Shown here in pieces: positions 10,780-22,574 of a DNA stretch of 64,000 nt (the stretch's first letter is position 1; the number at the start of each line of letters is the position of its first letter). The translations under genes and the position numbers were made by a program. The DNA is from Cryptomeria japonica (Eukaryota > Streptophyta > Pinopsida > Cupressales > Cupressaceae), in NCBI RefSeq assembly GCF_030272615.1, contig NC_081409.1:245707502-245771501 (forward strand), in the 5' to 3' direction. The notes below the pieces were generated by a model. The model saw only the letters and a program-made list of their open reading frames with translations. It made no database searches and was not told where the DNA came from.

Positions 10780-13190
10780 TATATATATACTAGGTAGATA
10801 ACTAAAAAAATTCATAAATCAAAATAGAATAATTCTAATATCATATTTAACAACTATTTCAAGATAACTAAATATTAAATTTGAATCAAAATTGATAATA
10901 ATCCTAGAGTATTATTTCAAGGTAATATAAGAAATCTTCTAAAGATCCCAACTCCAAGAATCACAACACTTGGTGTGGCAATAAAATTAATGCACAAAAC
11001 ACACAAATAACAAGAAAATTGATATTTTAAACAAATTCAATATAACACAACCACTAGAATACTTATGTATCAAGAATGCCAAAAAACAAATTGAGCCATC
11101 TATCGAACATTGCACCCACATATTTGCAATCCCTCTACCTCTTTACACTCAAGGAGTTTCATATCTCTTGTACCTATACTTCCAAAAACTGGACATACAA
11201 TTCAAACTACCAAAGTTAAATCCAATAAACTAGGTTTAAACAACATAATAATACCCATAATGTGCAAGGAATCCAAATCCTTTTCTCTTAGAGACTTGTA
11301 ATGGTATCTCATTGTGGCCTACCATAAATTCACACATGCTTTGATAATAATCAACTATCAACACCAAAGTGGCTAGACATTGAGCAATCCTATTTGTGAT
11401 TCATTAAGCTTGAAGGAGTGATTTATTATGACAAGTAAGAGTTCTCACCATAAATAGTAAACATACGAGCACCCTCACCATAAATTGATGGCATGTTGAC
11501 CACAACATGTCATCCACTTAAACTCTTCTAGAATTTCCTTCATGAAACATCAATATATTATATTGAGAAAGGTAGAATATCCATTTCTATATTTGCAAAA
11601 CAATCTATACATCTCTTTGCTTCACAATAGCAATAAACATAGAAGGCCTTCAATTGCACATAAAGCAAGCGTGTCTCAAAGTTTAGGCCATCATTGAGTG
11701 TAATGCCCGCCAAAATGCCCTAAAAAAATACACTAACTAATAATGCAAAATAGCGATAACAATTTTTTTAAACATCATATACACTAATGCAACATACATA
11801 ATCAACTACTCATATGCATTTAACACAACAACAATTACACATCATAGACATAATGTACAAACCATAATACACAAGCAGATATAAAACACAATAATCATCT
11901 ACCTTCCCTACGATATCTCAACACCATTACTTAACTAACCACTTATCCAAGTCTAAACATGATAACATATTTACTTCCATAATCCAAAAGCAAACTAACT
12001 TACTATCATTAATTACTTTCACACAACCATACAAGAATTCATTACTTTATCCTAGAAAGATCTATGATTATTCTAACCTTCCCATTAAGTTCATTTTAAA
12101 GCACCAATACTAAATGTTCCTAAACCCAACCAATCATTTCCTTAAGCATCACATACACATACCGATACCAATTACCAAACCACTTAACCATAGCATTATG
12201 AACTAATTACATCATCTAGATATATGTACACATCCATATTTCAATGTCAATATTTCAAATTAATGAATCATTCTCAAGATACATATAACACATCATTTTC
12301 CTAATAACATCTACTAGATACATGATTACAATGTCTTTACAACAATGAGCAAAACTCTCATTTACAATTACATATACATGTCACATGAATCATGATCAAT
12401 AAGTTCGATCAATAAGTTGCTACAAATATCAATCCATGAACTAAAGAGGTAAGAGATCCACGTCCCCGCAAGCATCCATAGAAGAAAATCCCAATGGAAG
12501 AAGGGTACCAACCACCCGACCATGTGGAACCACCCCCCCGTGCTAGGAGATGACACAAGATCCCGCACACACTCTAGATCTAACCTGACACCTATCAACC
12601 AAAGAGTAAACAACTCTAACATAACCAAGGAGAAACATGTCAAACAACAAAGAGAATTCTAGAGGCAATTCAACAACAAGATAGAAGGAACTAGAATCAA
12701 CATGTAGGGAAAGAGTGTCATCACATGCTACCACAAAGGATACACATGCATAACCATCTCAACCTTTGAGGAAATCAAGGAGTTTGGTTTACCCGGTTAC
12801 CAGATCCTCTACCTCACTTTGGTATCTGATCCATGAGATAGGCACCACTCAACACATTTATTATCTTGTTTAGATGAGTTACTCTACCTAAGATTAATTA
12901 TTATGTTATCACTTATCAATTACAATGGAAAACCTCAAATGAGCTATCCAATCAGTCTAGACTCCAACTCTCTTACTCAAGAGTCCTAGCAGTCTATTCC
13001 TCATGACATCAACAGACTAATGGAAGCCCACTCCCCCTACTCAAACAATAAAGCTCATAAACCAAAATCCGGCAAACCAAGATAGAACTTTATAAATACA
13101 CATTGAGCCAATAACACAATCCAACATGGTTACATAAATCTCATAAACCAAAGAACCATCATCTAAGCAAGGTATTATACATCTTTCAAC
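10780..13190. other. AT-rich interval with no gene recognised
   Basis: No coding frame, tRNA or rRNA was recognised. TGTAATGCCCGCCAAAATGCCC at 11,699 resembles the start of some plant LTRs (TGTAATACCCC type), but I found no partner copy or terminus. Likely decayed LTR-retrotransposon sequence. Confidence 0.4.
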
Positions 13191-13199
13191 CAATAAAAT

Positions 13200-13694
13200 T
13201 GAAGAAGTTGACAAAAAAATTCTGACACATTTGCAGGTACAAACCGTATGGATTTTTGTGCCTCGTAAAGCGTGCCAATGAAAAAATCATGGCCTAGATG
13301 CCCTTTTCACAGAAATAGGTTGAATTATAAATCAAAATGACTGGAAATGCCCTTCAAAAGCCAACGGTGAGGTCTTTCTTTGACCCAAACTGCTCTAAAA
13401 AAAATTTAATGGTTTTTCTGACAAATTTCTCGAAATTCATGCCAAAAAAAGGCAAAACCCAAAAAAATGTCCAGAACCCAAATTTGTCAAAATTTGACAA
13501 ATTTTATATGGAAATGGGGGGTTTTTGGGTGTTCTGAGCTCAACGGTGAGGTCCATTTGAGTCCAAAATGATAAAAATAAAATAAAATAGCTACCCCAGA
13601 TCTAATAAAAAGGCTTTGAAAAAAACTTGAAACCCTCCAAAAAATATTCTGAAAAATCAAGAACAAGCAACAACAGATGTAGGCTCTGATATCA
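13200..13694 (-). mobile_element. 5' leader and primer-binding site of a second - strand LTR retrotransposon
   Basis: Read on the - strand, TGATATCAGAGCC (13,694-13,682) differs by one base from the initiator-tRNA-Met primer site TGGTATCAGAGCC. It directly follows an apparent LTR end (CA on the - strand; TGAAGAAATTG from 13,695 on the + strand). The leader contains the word CAACGGTGAGGTC twice (about 13,364 and 13,541). The related CAATGGCGAGGTC occurs near the primer site of the element at 17,312-27,991, so the two leaders are probably related. I could not find gag downstream or the far end of this LTR. Confidence 0.6.
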
Positions 13695-14225
13695 TGAAGA
13701 AATTGAGAAAATACAACTCTAGAGATCCCAAGAACACCTGTTAGCCAAATACCCGTCACAAGAGAAGATTGGAGGCAAAAACACAATAATATCTTTGAAG
13801 AAGAAGATTATCATTCAGAGAGGGAATCAATTGAATAAAAAAGTACAATACAATCCTTATAAAAAGATATTAGCAACCCTAAAGGTGTGAAACCCTAAAT
13901 ATGTGCAACCCTAAAGGGATAATGTGTATTTAATAATTAGAATAATTATTAAATGCCTAAGTTTAGCTTAAGCGTAGAGTATAATAGACTAATAATTAAA
14001 TAAATAATTATTAGCTAATACAAGATAACTCTAATAGGAATAATCAAATATTATATTAAATCTCTACTCCGGACAACCAAGAGCACTCAAAAACACAACA
14101 CAACCTGTGGGAAAACCCCCTAAACAAACTGAGAATCCAAAAGATCAAACTGCAAACTCTAGAAGGTGAAATAATACAGACAACACATAATAGCACATAT
14201 GATAAGTAGAATAGCGCATATAACT
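13695..14225 (-). repeat. LTR segment of the second - strand element (left part)
   Basis: This begins with TG immediately beside the primer-binding site, as the 3' end of a - strand 5' LTR should. A TATAAGG-type promoter box is visible on the - strand near 13,860. The segment is interrupted at 14,226 by a solo LTR and resumes at 15,608 with GCATATGA-type short repeats. The outer terminus was not found. Confidence 0.5.
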
Positions 14226-15607
14226 TGTAGTCACATAAATCTGTCCATTTTAATTAAATGAATATTTCGTATTTATTTGATTAAAAATCCGCTAGCCATC
14301 AATTAATTAAATTAATATTTAATTAATTCATCCCCAAACATTCTTCTATTAATTAAATAAATTATTCAATTTATTTTAATTAATTCATTAAATCCAATTC
14401 CAATCAATTAAATAAATAAATCAATTTATTTAATTAAATCCCCCTTTCCCTCTTTTAAATAAATTAACATTTATTTAAATCATTTTAAACCCCCCCCACT
14501 TGCATTTTCCTACAAATGCAACTTGCACACATTTTGAAATAAATGAATTTTTATTTTAATAAAATCCTATTTTCCCTCACCCACCAAATCCACTTGCAAA
14601 ATCTAATCACCTTCTAGATTCTTCTAACCCCTTCCTAATTAGCCTAATCCATCCCCTAAATATTGTCACATTCCTAAGCAAAATGGAGTCACTTCTCAAA
14701 GACCCCAAAGTCTTTGAAAACCATTAAAGGCTTCCAACTTTCAACCACTTAATTCCCCAAAGTCTCCAATAACCATTAATGGTTAATTCAACCCTCCCAC
14801 ATGGTTAAAACATTTGTTTGACTCAACCTCTATCCAACCACAAGGGTCTCATCAAGCATTTAATACTTTGACCATGATTATCTCTTAATCATTTGCACAA
14901 AGGTTTATCCTTGGATTAACTCCTAATCCAGTGGGTAATCCTAATTTAGGCTTGACCCTTACCTTTTAGATAACCATGAGGTCTTCTCAGGCCTTTAATG
15001 CCTCCAACCTCTTCTTTCAACCCAATCCTGTGTTGACACTTGTCATTATTTTATTGGTGCCAATTGTGCACATGGATCCCCAACTTTCAAGCTTGACCCT
15101 TGATTAAACCATTCAATCCTGGCCATCCATTGCTCCATTTTTCCTATAAATAGAGCCCATTCCTTCATAATCCAGATCCTGAAAACTTGTATGCATTTAG
15201 ACTATAGCCATTTTAGAGAGCATTTTAGCATAAACAATCTAATCTTTAGTCTTTTTGGTTAAATATTGTCATTTTAGCATTAAAATAGCTTTTCATTTCA
15301 TGTTTGGAGCTATTCTACAATCTCAATCCTCCATAAGCATCCATAGTGCAAAAAGCTGCTGAGAGCTACACTATTTTGGAACTTGGAGAGGAGAGGAACA
15401 AGGGAGACGGAGCTAATCTCATGCTAAGAGACAGTTGGAGATGTCTCATTGTCTTACTTCTTTAGTTAGATTCATTAGCATGTGTTTTTAGTATCTCTCT
15501 TGGAATGCCTTCATTTGTGTTTAGTTTTTGATTGATTAACTCTAACATCTTGTGTGTTTTGTGTTCTTTGATCTTAGACTAACCTTGTGCCATTTAGGAG
15601 GGCATCA
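14226..15607 (+). mobile_element. Solo LTR, copy 1 (target duplication TAACT)
   Basis: The 1,382-bp element begins TGTAGTC and ends GGGCATCA (TG...CA). It is flanked by TAACT at 14,221-14,225 and 15,608-15,612. The 5' part is rich in TTAATTAAAT. The middle shares long phrases with the elements at 17,554-19,035 and 49,193-50,740, such as TTAATGGTTAATTCAACCCT. A TATAAATAG box lies at 15,145-15,153. No internal region, primer site or polypurine tract adjoins it, so it is a solo LTR left by LTR-LTR recombination. The parent superfamily is not determined. Confidence 0.85.
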
Positions 15608-15615
15608 TAACTATT

Positions 15616-15782
15616 TCTTCAGCGCATATGATTGATCCTTCAGTGCATACAATAACTGCTATAGGGCATTCAACATATGTTTTAGTGCATATGATCTACA
15701 GTTTAATGCATATGGGAAACAATTTAGTGCATATGACAATTTAAGTAGTGCATGTGACAGATTAAGTAGCGCATATGATACA
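15616..15782. repeat. Short tandem repeats of a (A)GTGCATATGA motif, about 22-bp spacing
   Basis: Variants of AGTGCATATGA recur about eight times (GCGCATATGA, GTGCATACAA, GTGCATATGA, ATGCATATGG, GTGCATGTGA). Two further copies lie left of the solo LTR at 14,190-14,221, so the array was split by that insertion. It belongs to the LTR-like host sequence starting at 13,695. Confidence 0.75.
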
Positions 15783-15789
15783 GAAAGGA

Positions 15790-17260
15790 AAAATTGTCGA
15801 AAAAGGCTAAGTTACGATTTCAAATTAAAAATCAGGGAAAAAGATCTAAGTCCCAAAATCAGATTGAAAAGTGATGCCCAACCAATACCAAAAGAAAAAC
15901 GTAAACAAATCAAAATAACATAGAATAATTAGGAAGAATTCTCCATTCCAAAACTACACAACAAATACCCAAACTTCACAAAAATGGAGTTACCAAAAAC
16001 CTCTTACAGCTCATAGAGAACCCAAAACAAGACAATACTCCATCAAAACCACAACTAAACACATTTCAATCAATAATTGAGAGAAAAGAGCAAGACTCCA
16101 TCACAGACAAAAATACAGCCATATACTCACGACAACAGTCATATCCCCAAATTATTTTTCCCATTTCCTAAAGTTAAATCATAGGTTAAATTTTATGTAA
16201 GGAAATATATTATAAGCGAACTATACAAAACTATACTAATAAATTATATTCCCCAAATTCCCGAGAATATACAGAAAAGACAATCTTTCTAAATTGAAAA
16301 TGCCGAAGTAAAAACCTCCAACCTTGTAATACGCAGAAACAAGAATTTGATGAAGAAAATCCACAAGCCAAGCAATCCAAATTCCTCCAAGATTCAAGAT
16401 CCAAAATCCAACTCTAGCAAAAATGCATTCGGAAAGCTAACCTTGCAAGTGAAAATCCTAGAAAATGCCCAATCTGGCAACATCCTCAAGAAGCCAAATA
16501 AATAGAAAATCAAAACTAAAACTATAGAAAATCTCAGCCAATCAAAATATTACCAAATAATATATTTCTTACCAACCATCTCAAAAACCAAAGTAAGAAT
16601 AATAAAATATTATTTACTTTACTTGCCCAAAAATATAACCAATAGAATAATAGGGTAGGTAGAAAGAATCTACCAAGCAACCTAAGAGAATAAAAAGAGA
16701 ATAATAGTAATAATATAAAAAACTCATAAAATCATGGGCACAAATAAATATAAAAGCTCAATAATAAATAAACCAAGGCTATATTAAATTAAAGCCACAA
16801 TAATAAATCAAAGACTATTTATATAAATAAATATTCTAATTAATAATAAAGTCTTTGCTTACCAAATGATGACATTAATATTAATTTATCATTACTTATT
16901 ACTAAATATTATACCAACTATTCATTTAATTAATTATTATAAACTATATTAATCTTTTATTTTAATTTAACATTATTAAACTATATAAATTAATTTAATA
17001 AAATAATTAATAACTAACCAAACTACACAAGGCAAGGCACCATAAAAATAATCCAAGAAAATATTACACACACTAACCACGACTCACATCAATATTTTAA
17101 ACTAACAAGGGTAATCAATCTTAAACCTAGAGTGTAGAATGGGATTTTAGGTCATCTCCAATCAACTTGTCATTGGGATAAGACACGCTCAAACCTATGA
17201 AACCAGGTGGAGTCGATGTCTAGTACTTGCAAATCTTGCATCCACAAAGCCATGATATAA
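15790..17260. other. AT-rich interval, probably decayed LTR-element sequence
   Basis: No open frame of note. The stretch is A-rich on this strand. The part after about 17,130 (GGTCATCTCCAATCAACTTG ... GTCGATGTCTAGTACTTGC) looks like LTR sequence. It continues after the Copia insertion at 28,029, because the Copia element was inserted into the microsatellite between them. Confidence 0.4.
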
Positions 17261-17311
17261 TACATATATACATATATACATATGCACACACACACACACA
17301 CACACATATAT
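17261..17311. repeat. TA/CA microsatellite, left part of an insertion site
   Basis: An alternating TATACA stretch followed by (CA)n and TATAT lies directly against the left end of the - strand Copia-type element. The right flank of that element (27,992-28,028) is an uninterrupted AT run, so the element inserted into one composite microsatellite. Confidence 0.85.
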
Positions 17312-19280
17312 TGTAGGATTTTGTCAAGATCAAGAGCTCAATGAAAAGTACAAAAGAGAGACAAAATATAGGACAAGAATAAACTATATTCTCATCAATA
17401 GATAAATGATTAATGGATCAATAGTTGTTCATACAATGAAATGAGTTTGCTTATATAGGCAAGGCAATATGGATATGTGAGCACACAAACATGACATGTG
17501 GCTCAATAAGAAACTAGGGTAGGTAGGAAATAGGTGTGGTAGTTAGGAGAAACTATAGACGTATAAAAATGACCACATTCCTAAATGAATATTTTATGTT
17601 CATTTTTCTATTTGATTAAATCCAATTTAATTAAATTATCCACATTCTTCTATTTTATTAAATAAATTACTCAATTTATTTAAATAAAATTCACTATATC
17701 CATTTAATGAATAAATCATTTTATTCAATTAACTCCCCCCTATCCACTTTTAATTAAATCCAAATTTAATTAAATAGTTATCCTAAATTGAATAAATCAT
17801 ATTTATTTAATTTCTCCAAATTGCAACCAAATTGAATGAAAATCATTTAATTCAATTAAATCCTATTATCCCTCCATCCACTTGCAAAATCCCAAACCCC
17901 TTCCTAATCCCTTCTAGAATCTTCTAATCGCTTCTAATTAACCTAACCCTCCTCTAAATTTTGTCACATCCCTAAGCAAAGGGAAGTCACTTCTCAAAAT
18001 GGCCCAAAGTCTTGGATTACCATTAAAGGTTTTCAACCTTCAACCACCAAAACCCTTAAAGTCTTTGAAAACCATTGAAAGCTTCCAATCTTCAACCACT
18101 TAATCCCTAAAGTCTCCAATAACTATTAATGGTTAATTCAAACCCTCCCACATGGTTAAAACATTTGTTTTGACTCAACCTCTATCCAACCCAAGGGTCT
18201 CATTAGGCCATTAATGCTTTGACCATGATTATCTCTTAATCATTTGCACAAAGGTTTATCCTTGGATTAACTCTTAATCCAGTGGGTAAGCCTAACTTAG
18301 ACTTGACCCTTAGCCTTTAGATAACCATGAGGTCTTCTCAGGCCTTTAATGCCTCCAACCTCTTTTCTCAACCCAATCCTATGTTGACACTTGTCACCAT
18401 TTCATTGGTACAAATTGTGCACATGGATCCCCAACTTTCAAACCTGGCCCTTGATTAAACCTTTCAATCTTGACCATCCATTGCCCTGTTTGTGCTATAA
18501 ATAGAGCTCTCATTCCTCCATTCTTAACAATCATCTTTCAAATTTGAAGCATCACACTTATGCTCAAATACTTTCAAACTTTCATATCATCTTTATGCTC
18601 ATCATTTAGCCTCTTTTAGATCAGAATTAGACTAAATATGCATGTTTAGAGTAATTTATTTATCATTTTAGCTCAATCATAGACTAAATATAGTATGCTA
18701 GGATAGTATTCATACTAACCTCGTCATCTTATCATCTAAGTTTATTACATTTTAGCATCATACATAGCTTACAACACATCTCATACTAAAATCTAAAAAA
18801 AGCATCTCTCGTTCTCATATTTGCCATCCCTAAACCATTTTGCTCAGTAATCTGAGAGCAAAACATTGGTTTGAGGGACATTGTGAGATAGAGAACCATG
18901 GGACCCTCCTTGGGAAGCTGAGTAACACTACGTTACTCCATAGCTTGCATCAAGAAGTCTTTTGTGTGTGTGTGGACTAGTATTCTAACATATTTTCACA
19001 TATTAAGTTTTATTCGCCCACTTTTCCCGCATACGGAAACAATAAAATATTCCACATGAAGTGAATCACCCACCGAAGGTGGAATTATCACTCCACAATA
19101 AGTGGATATGATAGAGTAGTAACAAGATCACACAATTAAAGGTGGATATTCTCATATACACGCTATCCCAATATGGCACAAACACCCAAGTGTCTCATAC
19201 CCAAACTACTATGAAATGCAGTTCCTAAGTAAACTTAAGTAAGGTGTAATAATATCCACGATGAATAATTATTTACACCA
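17312..19280 (-). repeat. 3' LTR of the TR-GAG-like element, with nested solo LTR
   Basis: The LTR begins on the + strand with TGTAGGATTTTG and ends ATTTACACCA, matching the 27,512-27,991 LTR base for base over most of its length. It is interrupted at 17,554-19,035. A TATATAA box on the - strand lies at 17,451-17,457. By eye the first 240 bp differ from the other LTR at roughly 7% of sites, mostly transitions. Confidence 0.9.
17554..19035 (+). mobile_element. Solo LTR, copy 2, nested in a Copia LTR (target duplication GAAAC)
   Basis: The 1,482-bp insertion is bounded by GAAAC at 17,549-17,553 and 19,036-19,040. The sister LTR shows the unoccupied site with a single GAAAC. It starts TATAGACG and ends GCATACG, so both expected TG/CA ends look altered. 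It shares the TTAATGGTTAATTCAA block, the ACATGGATCCCCAACTTTCA block and a TATAAATAG box (18,496-18,504) with copy 1. No coding or internal sequence is present. Confidence 0.9.
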
Positions 19281-19300
19281 ACACCCCCCCTTAAGTGCAA
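19281..19300 (-). other. Polypurine tract of the TR-GAG-like element
   Basis: On the - strand the sequence directly upstream of the 3' LTR is CTTAAGGGGGGGTGT. This is the expected position and composition of the plus-strand primer for reverse transcription. Confidence 0.8.
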
Positions 19301-19518
19301 CTTAGGGGAATGCACTTAAGTCTACAATGCAACTAAGCAATGCAAGATGGGTCCCACCTATGAGGCCATGTTAGGTACCCATGTACAAATGCAAATTCAT
19401 GCAAACCACCCTCCCCCAAAAGAGACATGAAAGCTATACAAGAGAACTCTCATAGAAGTAGTGAGGAACAAAACCCCATATGAGGAAAAAGTCCCCCCAT
19501 ATGAGAGAAGAAGAGAAG

Positions 19519-20230
19519 CTAGGAAGCCCCCCTAAATGTAGAATATGCACCAATGATAGAAGCTTGATGATGTATGAAGAAACTTCTCCATGAACGTCGA
19601 ACAACATTCCTCCTCTTAGGAAGAAACAAAACCAAAGGTGTATCTATGCAGTCTCCCCAATCATGAAGGGAAGATGTAGGAAAAAAATTCATGATGAATG
19701 AAGTATCTGAAAACTGCTCAAGTGTCCCCATGTCGATGCTGAAAGATACCCCTTCCAAAGGGAGTGAACTGCTCCACACTGCTGAAAAAGGTACTCCAAG
19801 ATCTAGTGGAGATGAATGTAGAACAAGTCCCAAAGACTCACATGTCTCCTCTAAGCATAAAGAGACCTCCTCCAACTTTTGTACATAAGTATCCACAATC
19901 ATATCAACCTCGAAAGAATGATCATGTAGAGAATGAACAAGAGGGTCAGAGTGTTCCCTTGCAACAATCGAAGAAGAATCATCTTCATCAAAGAGAAGAT
20001 GAATATCATCAATGATGTCTCCCAAATCTGCAATGTAGGATTCCACAAACAAACTTGCAATGTTTGTCAAGTACTCATCCCATGAACTGAAGCTGGAAGA
20101 CAAGATATATCCTGTTGCACTGAATCACATGAAGGCAAAACTATCACACTATCTACATCATCAGGTGCAATAGGTGATGCGATATCAATAGGAGGAGATG
20201 GAACACAAGGCTCAAGAACGGGGTCACATG
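19519..20230 (-). pseudogene. Acidic C-terminal extension of the GAG-protease polyprotein
   Basis: From 20,103 to 19,519 a 194-residue open frame reads through acidic, Ser-rich sequence (for example SSWDEYLTNIASLFVESY and DIIDDIHLLFDEDD) and ends in a basic segment (KRRNVVRRSWRSFF). It is in the same frame as the upstream protease. The stretch 20,230-20,100 between them is open only in another frame (LTCDPVLEPCVPSPPIDIAS), implying two compensating indels. It occupies the place where integrase and reverse transcriptase would be in an autonomous element. No family is recognised; a spacer or packaging-related role is possible but unsupported. Confidence 0.6.
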
Positions 20231-21581
20231 TGAGAATCCCCAAAGTTCTCCTCAAAATCTGAATCATCACAAGAAGTGTGATCATCATGTGTAGAATCAT
20301 CATATGTGAAATCATCATCATCAACAAAATCTGAAAAGGAGTATAACCAAGATGCATGATCCACCACCCCAGTCGCAATGATAGCTCTAGTCTCCAAGTC
20401 TCTAATGCAAACTGACTCAACTGTGAACTCCACAATTCTCTTAGTTGTGCCATGTGTGATTTGATAGATGGAAATGAGATTGTTTGTCAAATGGGGTACA
20501 CACAACACATCATTGAAGGAGTTATCCCCAATGGCAATAGATCATTTCCCAATCACATCCATGTATGTATGATTGCCCATCAAAATTTGTGACATGGTAC
20601 AAGGCTCAAAGGAAGAGAACATAGACTACGAAGATGCCATATGATGAGAAGCCCCTGAATCTAGAAGCCATCTCCCTGAATCATGACTTGTAGTAGCACA
20701 AAGAGCTTTTCCTTTTCTTGTCCCAAAAAAGTGAGTCTTCCCACTTGTACAAGCCATGAATGCTTTCCCTTTTCCTTTTGAATGTGAGGAAGTGGAAGTT
20801 GATGAATCCTCCTTCTTGTACGCATTAGGCAAATCAATGTTATTCTTTTTGAAGTTATGTGTGAGCTCATCAATCTTCTTAGAATGGCAACAACGCTCCT
20901 CATGACCAACCTTTTTACAATAGGCACAAGTAGGTCTCTCCCTCTTTGGTGAATTGTCCCTCTTGGAAGAGGATGAATCTCCTTGTTGTGGAGAAGGTGA
21001 TGCTTTGTCCTTAGGCTTTGATTGCCATTTCTTCTTGTTTGAGTTGTCATTTCCTTGATTTCCTTTGTTCCCTTGATTTTCCACTAATGCTTGAGACTTA
21101 GAAGTCTTATGAATGCCCATGCTTATCAACTTAGTTATTTCCATCATCAACATTTCATCGAAAGCATCAAATATAGGCATTGTGTAGCTTGAACCCATTG
21201 TCATCCTATGGGTTTGAAAACTAGAAACAAATGGTGCATATTCTTTTGGAAGCTTGTCCATCAAATTGAAGATCAATTGAGTATCCTTCTTATCAATGCC
21301 ACAATCTTTGAGTTGTGCCCTCAACTCTTTTGCCTTAGTGACATAATCTTGTATAGTATCAAAGTTCTATGGATCTAACATGGTTAGATCACTATCAATC
21401 TGATATCCCCTAATCTCATCAACTTGACCATACAAGTCTTGAAACTTTTGCCAAGCATCCCTGATTAAGGTACATTTCTTGATATGAAAAATGAGATCCT
21501 TTGATACATACTTCCTTAAGGTACCAATTGCCATGATATTTTTAGTGATCCAATCCCAGTGACCAACAAGATCAGCCTTAG
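20224..21581 (-). pseudogene. Copia GAG (C-terminal part), CCHC knuckle and protease
   Basis: The frame begins inside gag (QAKADLVGHWDW, then LRKYVSKDLIFHIKKC), which continues the N-terminus encoded at 25,718-25,572 across the nested LINE. Next is a Lys/Ser/Gln-rich basic region. The CX2CX4HX4C knuckle is CAYCKKVGHEERCC (about 20,887-20,928). The retropepsin active site is LLDSGASHHM (about 20,638-20,666). Protease-like sequence runs on through VLCVPHLTNNLISIYQITHG. Stops at 21,367 (TAG), about 20,626 (TAG) and in GK*SIAIG (TGA) are each one C-to-T change from CAG, CAG and CGA. GAG would form the particle; protease would process it. Confidence 0.85.
21565..21581. repeat. Left target-site duplication of the nested LINE
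   Basis: AACAAGATCAGCCTTAG (17 bp) is repeated exactly at 25,572-25,588. Removing one copy plus the LINE restores an open gag frame in the host Copia element, which proves the insertion site. Confidence 0.93.
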
Positions 21582-21583
21582 CT

Positions 21584-22574
21584 TGCACTCATGAACAGTT
21601 TGTTGATGACTCTATCACAATGGGGGAAGCCACCATTAGGGAAGCTAAAAACATGAAGAATGTGTTGAATATTTATGAATCTGCCTTTGGTCAAAAAATT
21701 AATTGGGATAAGAGTTCTTTGTTCTTCATCAATACCCCTGTTCAAAGACAATTAAGGATTGAAAGAATTCTTGGCTGTAAAATAGCTGAGCTTCCCTCTT
21801 CTTATCTGGGGCTTCCTCTATGTATTAAGCCTACGGATAATTTCTGGAATAAGTTGGTGGATAGATTCAACTCAAAATTGGCCGGTTGGAAAGGGGTAGT
21901 CCTGAGTCAAGCGGATAAAGTTACTCTGCTCAAAGCCACTCTCGAAAACTTGCCTGTTTATGCTCTCAGTTTGTTCAAAATCCCCAGAAAGTTTGCGGAA
22001 GCTATAGAAAGAATCTAAAAAAAGTTTCTTTGGTCAGGGGTGGAAGTCGAAAAAAAAAATTCCTCTTATTGCCTAGAATAAAATCTATTCTTCTAAGGCC
22101 TCAGGGGGGCAGGGCTTAAGGAATATAGGTTCTATGAATAAGGCTTTATTAGCTAAACAAATTTGGAGTATGAAAGGGGAGGAAAGAGAGTGGAATTTAA
22201 TCTGGAAAAATGAATATCTTCATATGCAACCTTCCAAGGAATAATTTTTAGATAAATCTTTTATTGTTGAAGGTTTTGCAATATGGAATGCAATCCAATC
22301 GGCTAAAAGTTGGGCTGTTGTTGGTCGAATGTGGAATTTGGGGGATGGTAGGAGTATAAGATTTTGGGAAGACAGGTGGATAATGGATAAACCTCTGGAG
22401 GAAATTCCAATCCTTGATGACTGGAAATATTGGTTCAAAAGAAGGTTTGGTGAGTTGGTTAGAGATTACTAGAGAAATGGGAAATGGATTGATTTTAGCC
22501 AGCAGTGTCTGGGGCTAAAGGTCCTTCAGATTGCTCTCTCTGCTAAAGTTCCTAGAGAAAACAAAGAAGACAGA
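21584..22574 (+). pseudogene. LINE reverse transcriptase C-terminal part (thumb/connection)
   Basis: The element's first bases encode EQFVDDSI, the catalytic FADD-type box. Then come the thumb-proximal motifs NIYESAFGQKINWDKSSLFF, SSYLGLPLCIKP and WNKLVDRFNSKLAGWKGVVL, up to a TAA at 22,016 where CAA is plausible (ERI*KKFLWSG). A run of A near 22,050 probably causes a frameshift, after which the frame is interrupted repeatedly until 22,575. This is standard for plant L1-type ORF2 and is not functional. Confidence 0.85.

Noticed and set aside
12368-12734. Minus-strand frames of 63-91 codons
   Set aside because: Overlapping frames without recognisable domains in decayed AT-rich sequence.
19691-20015. 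Plus-strand frames within the TR-GAG extension
   Set aside because: They are the antisense of the better supported - strand frame, which continues the protease frame.
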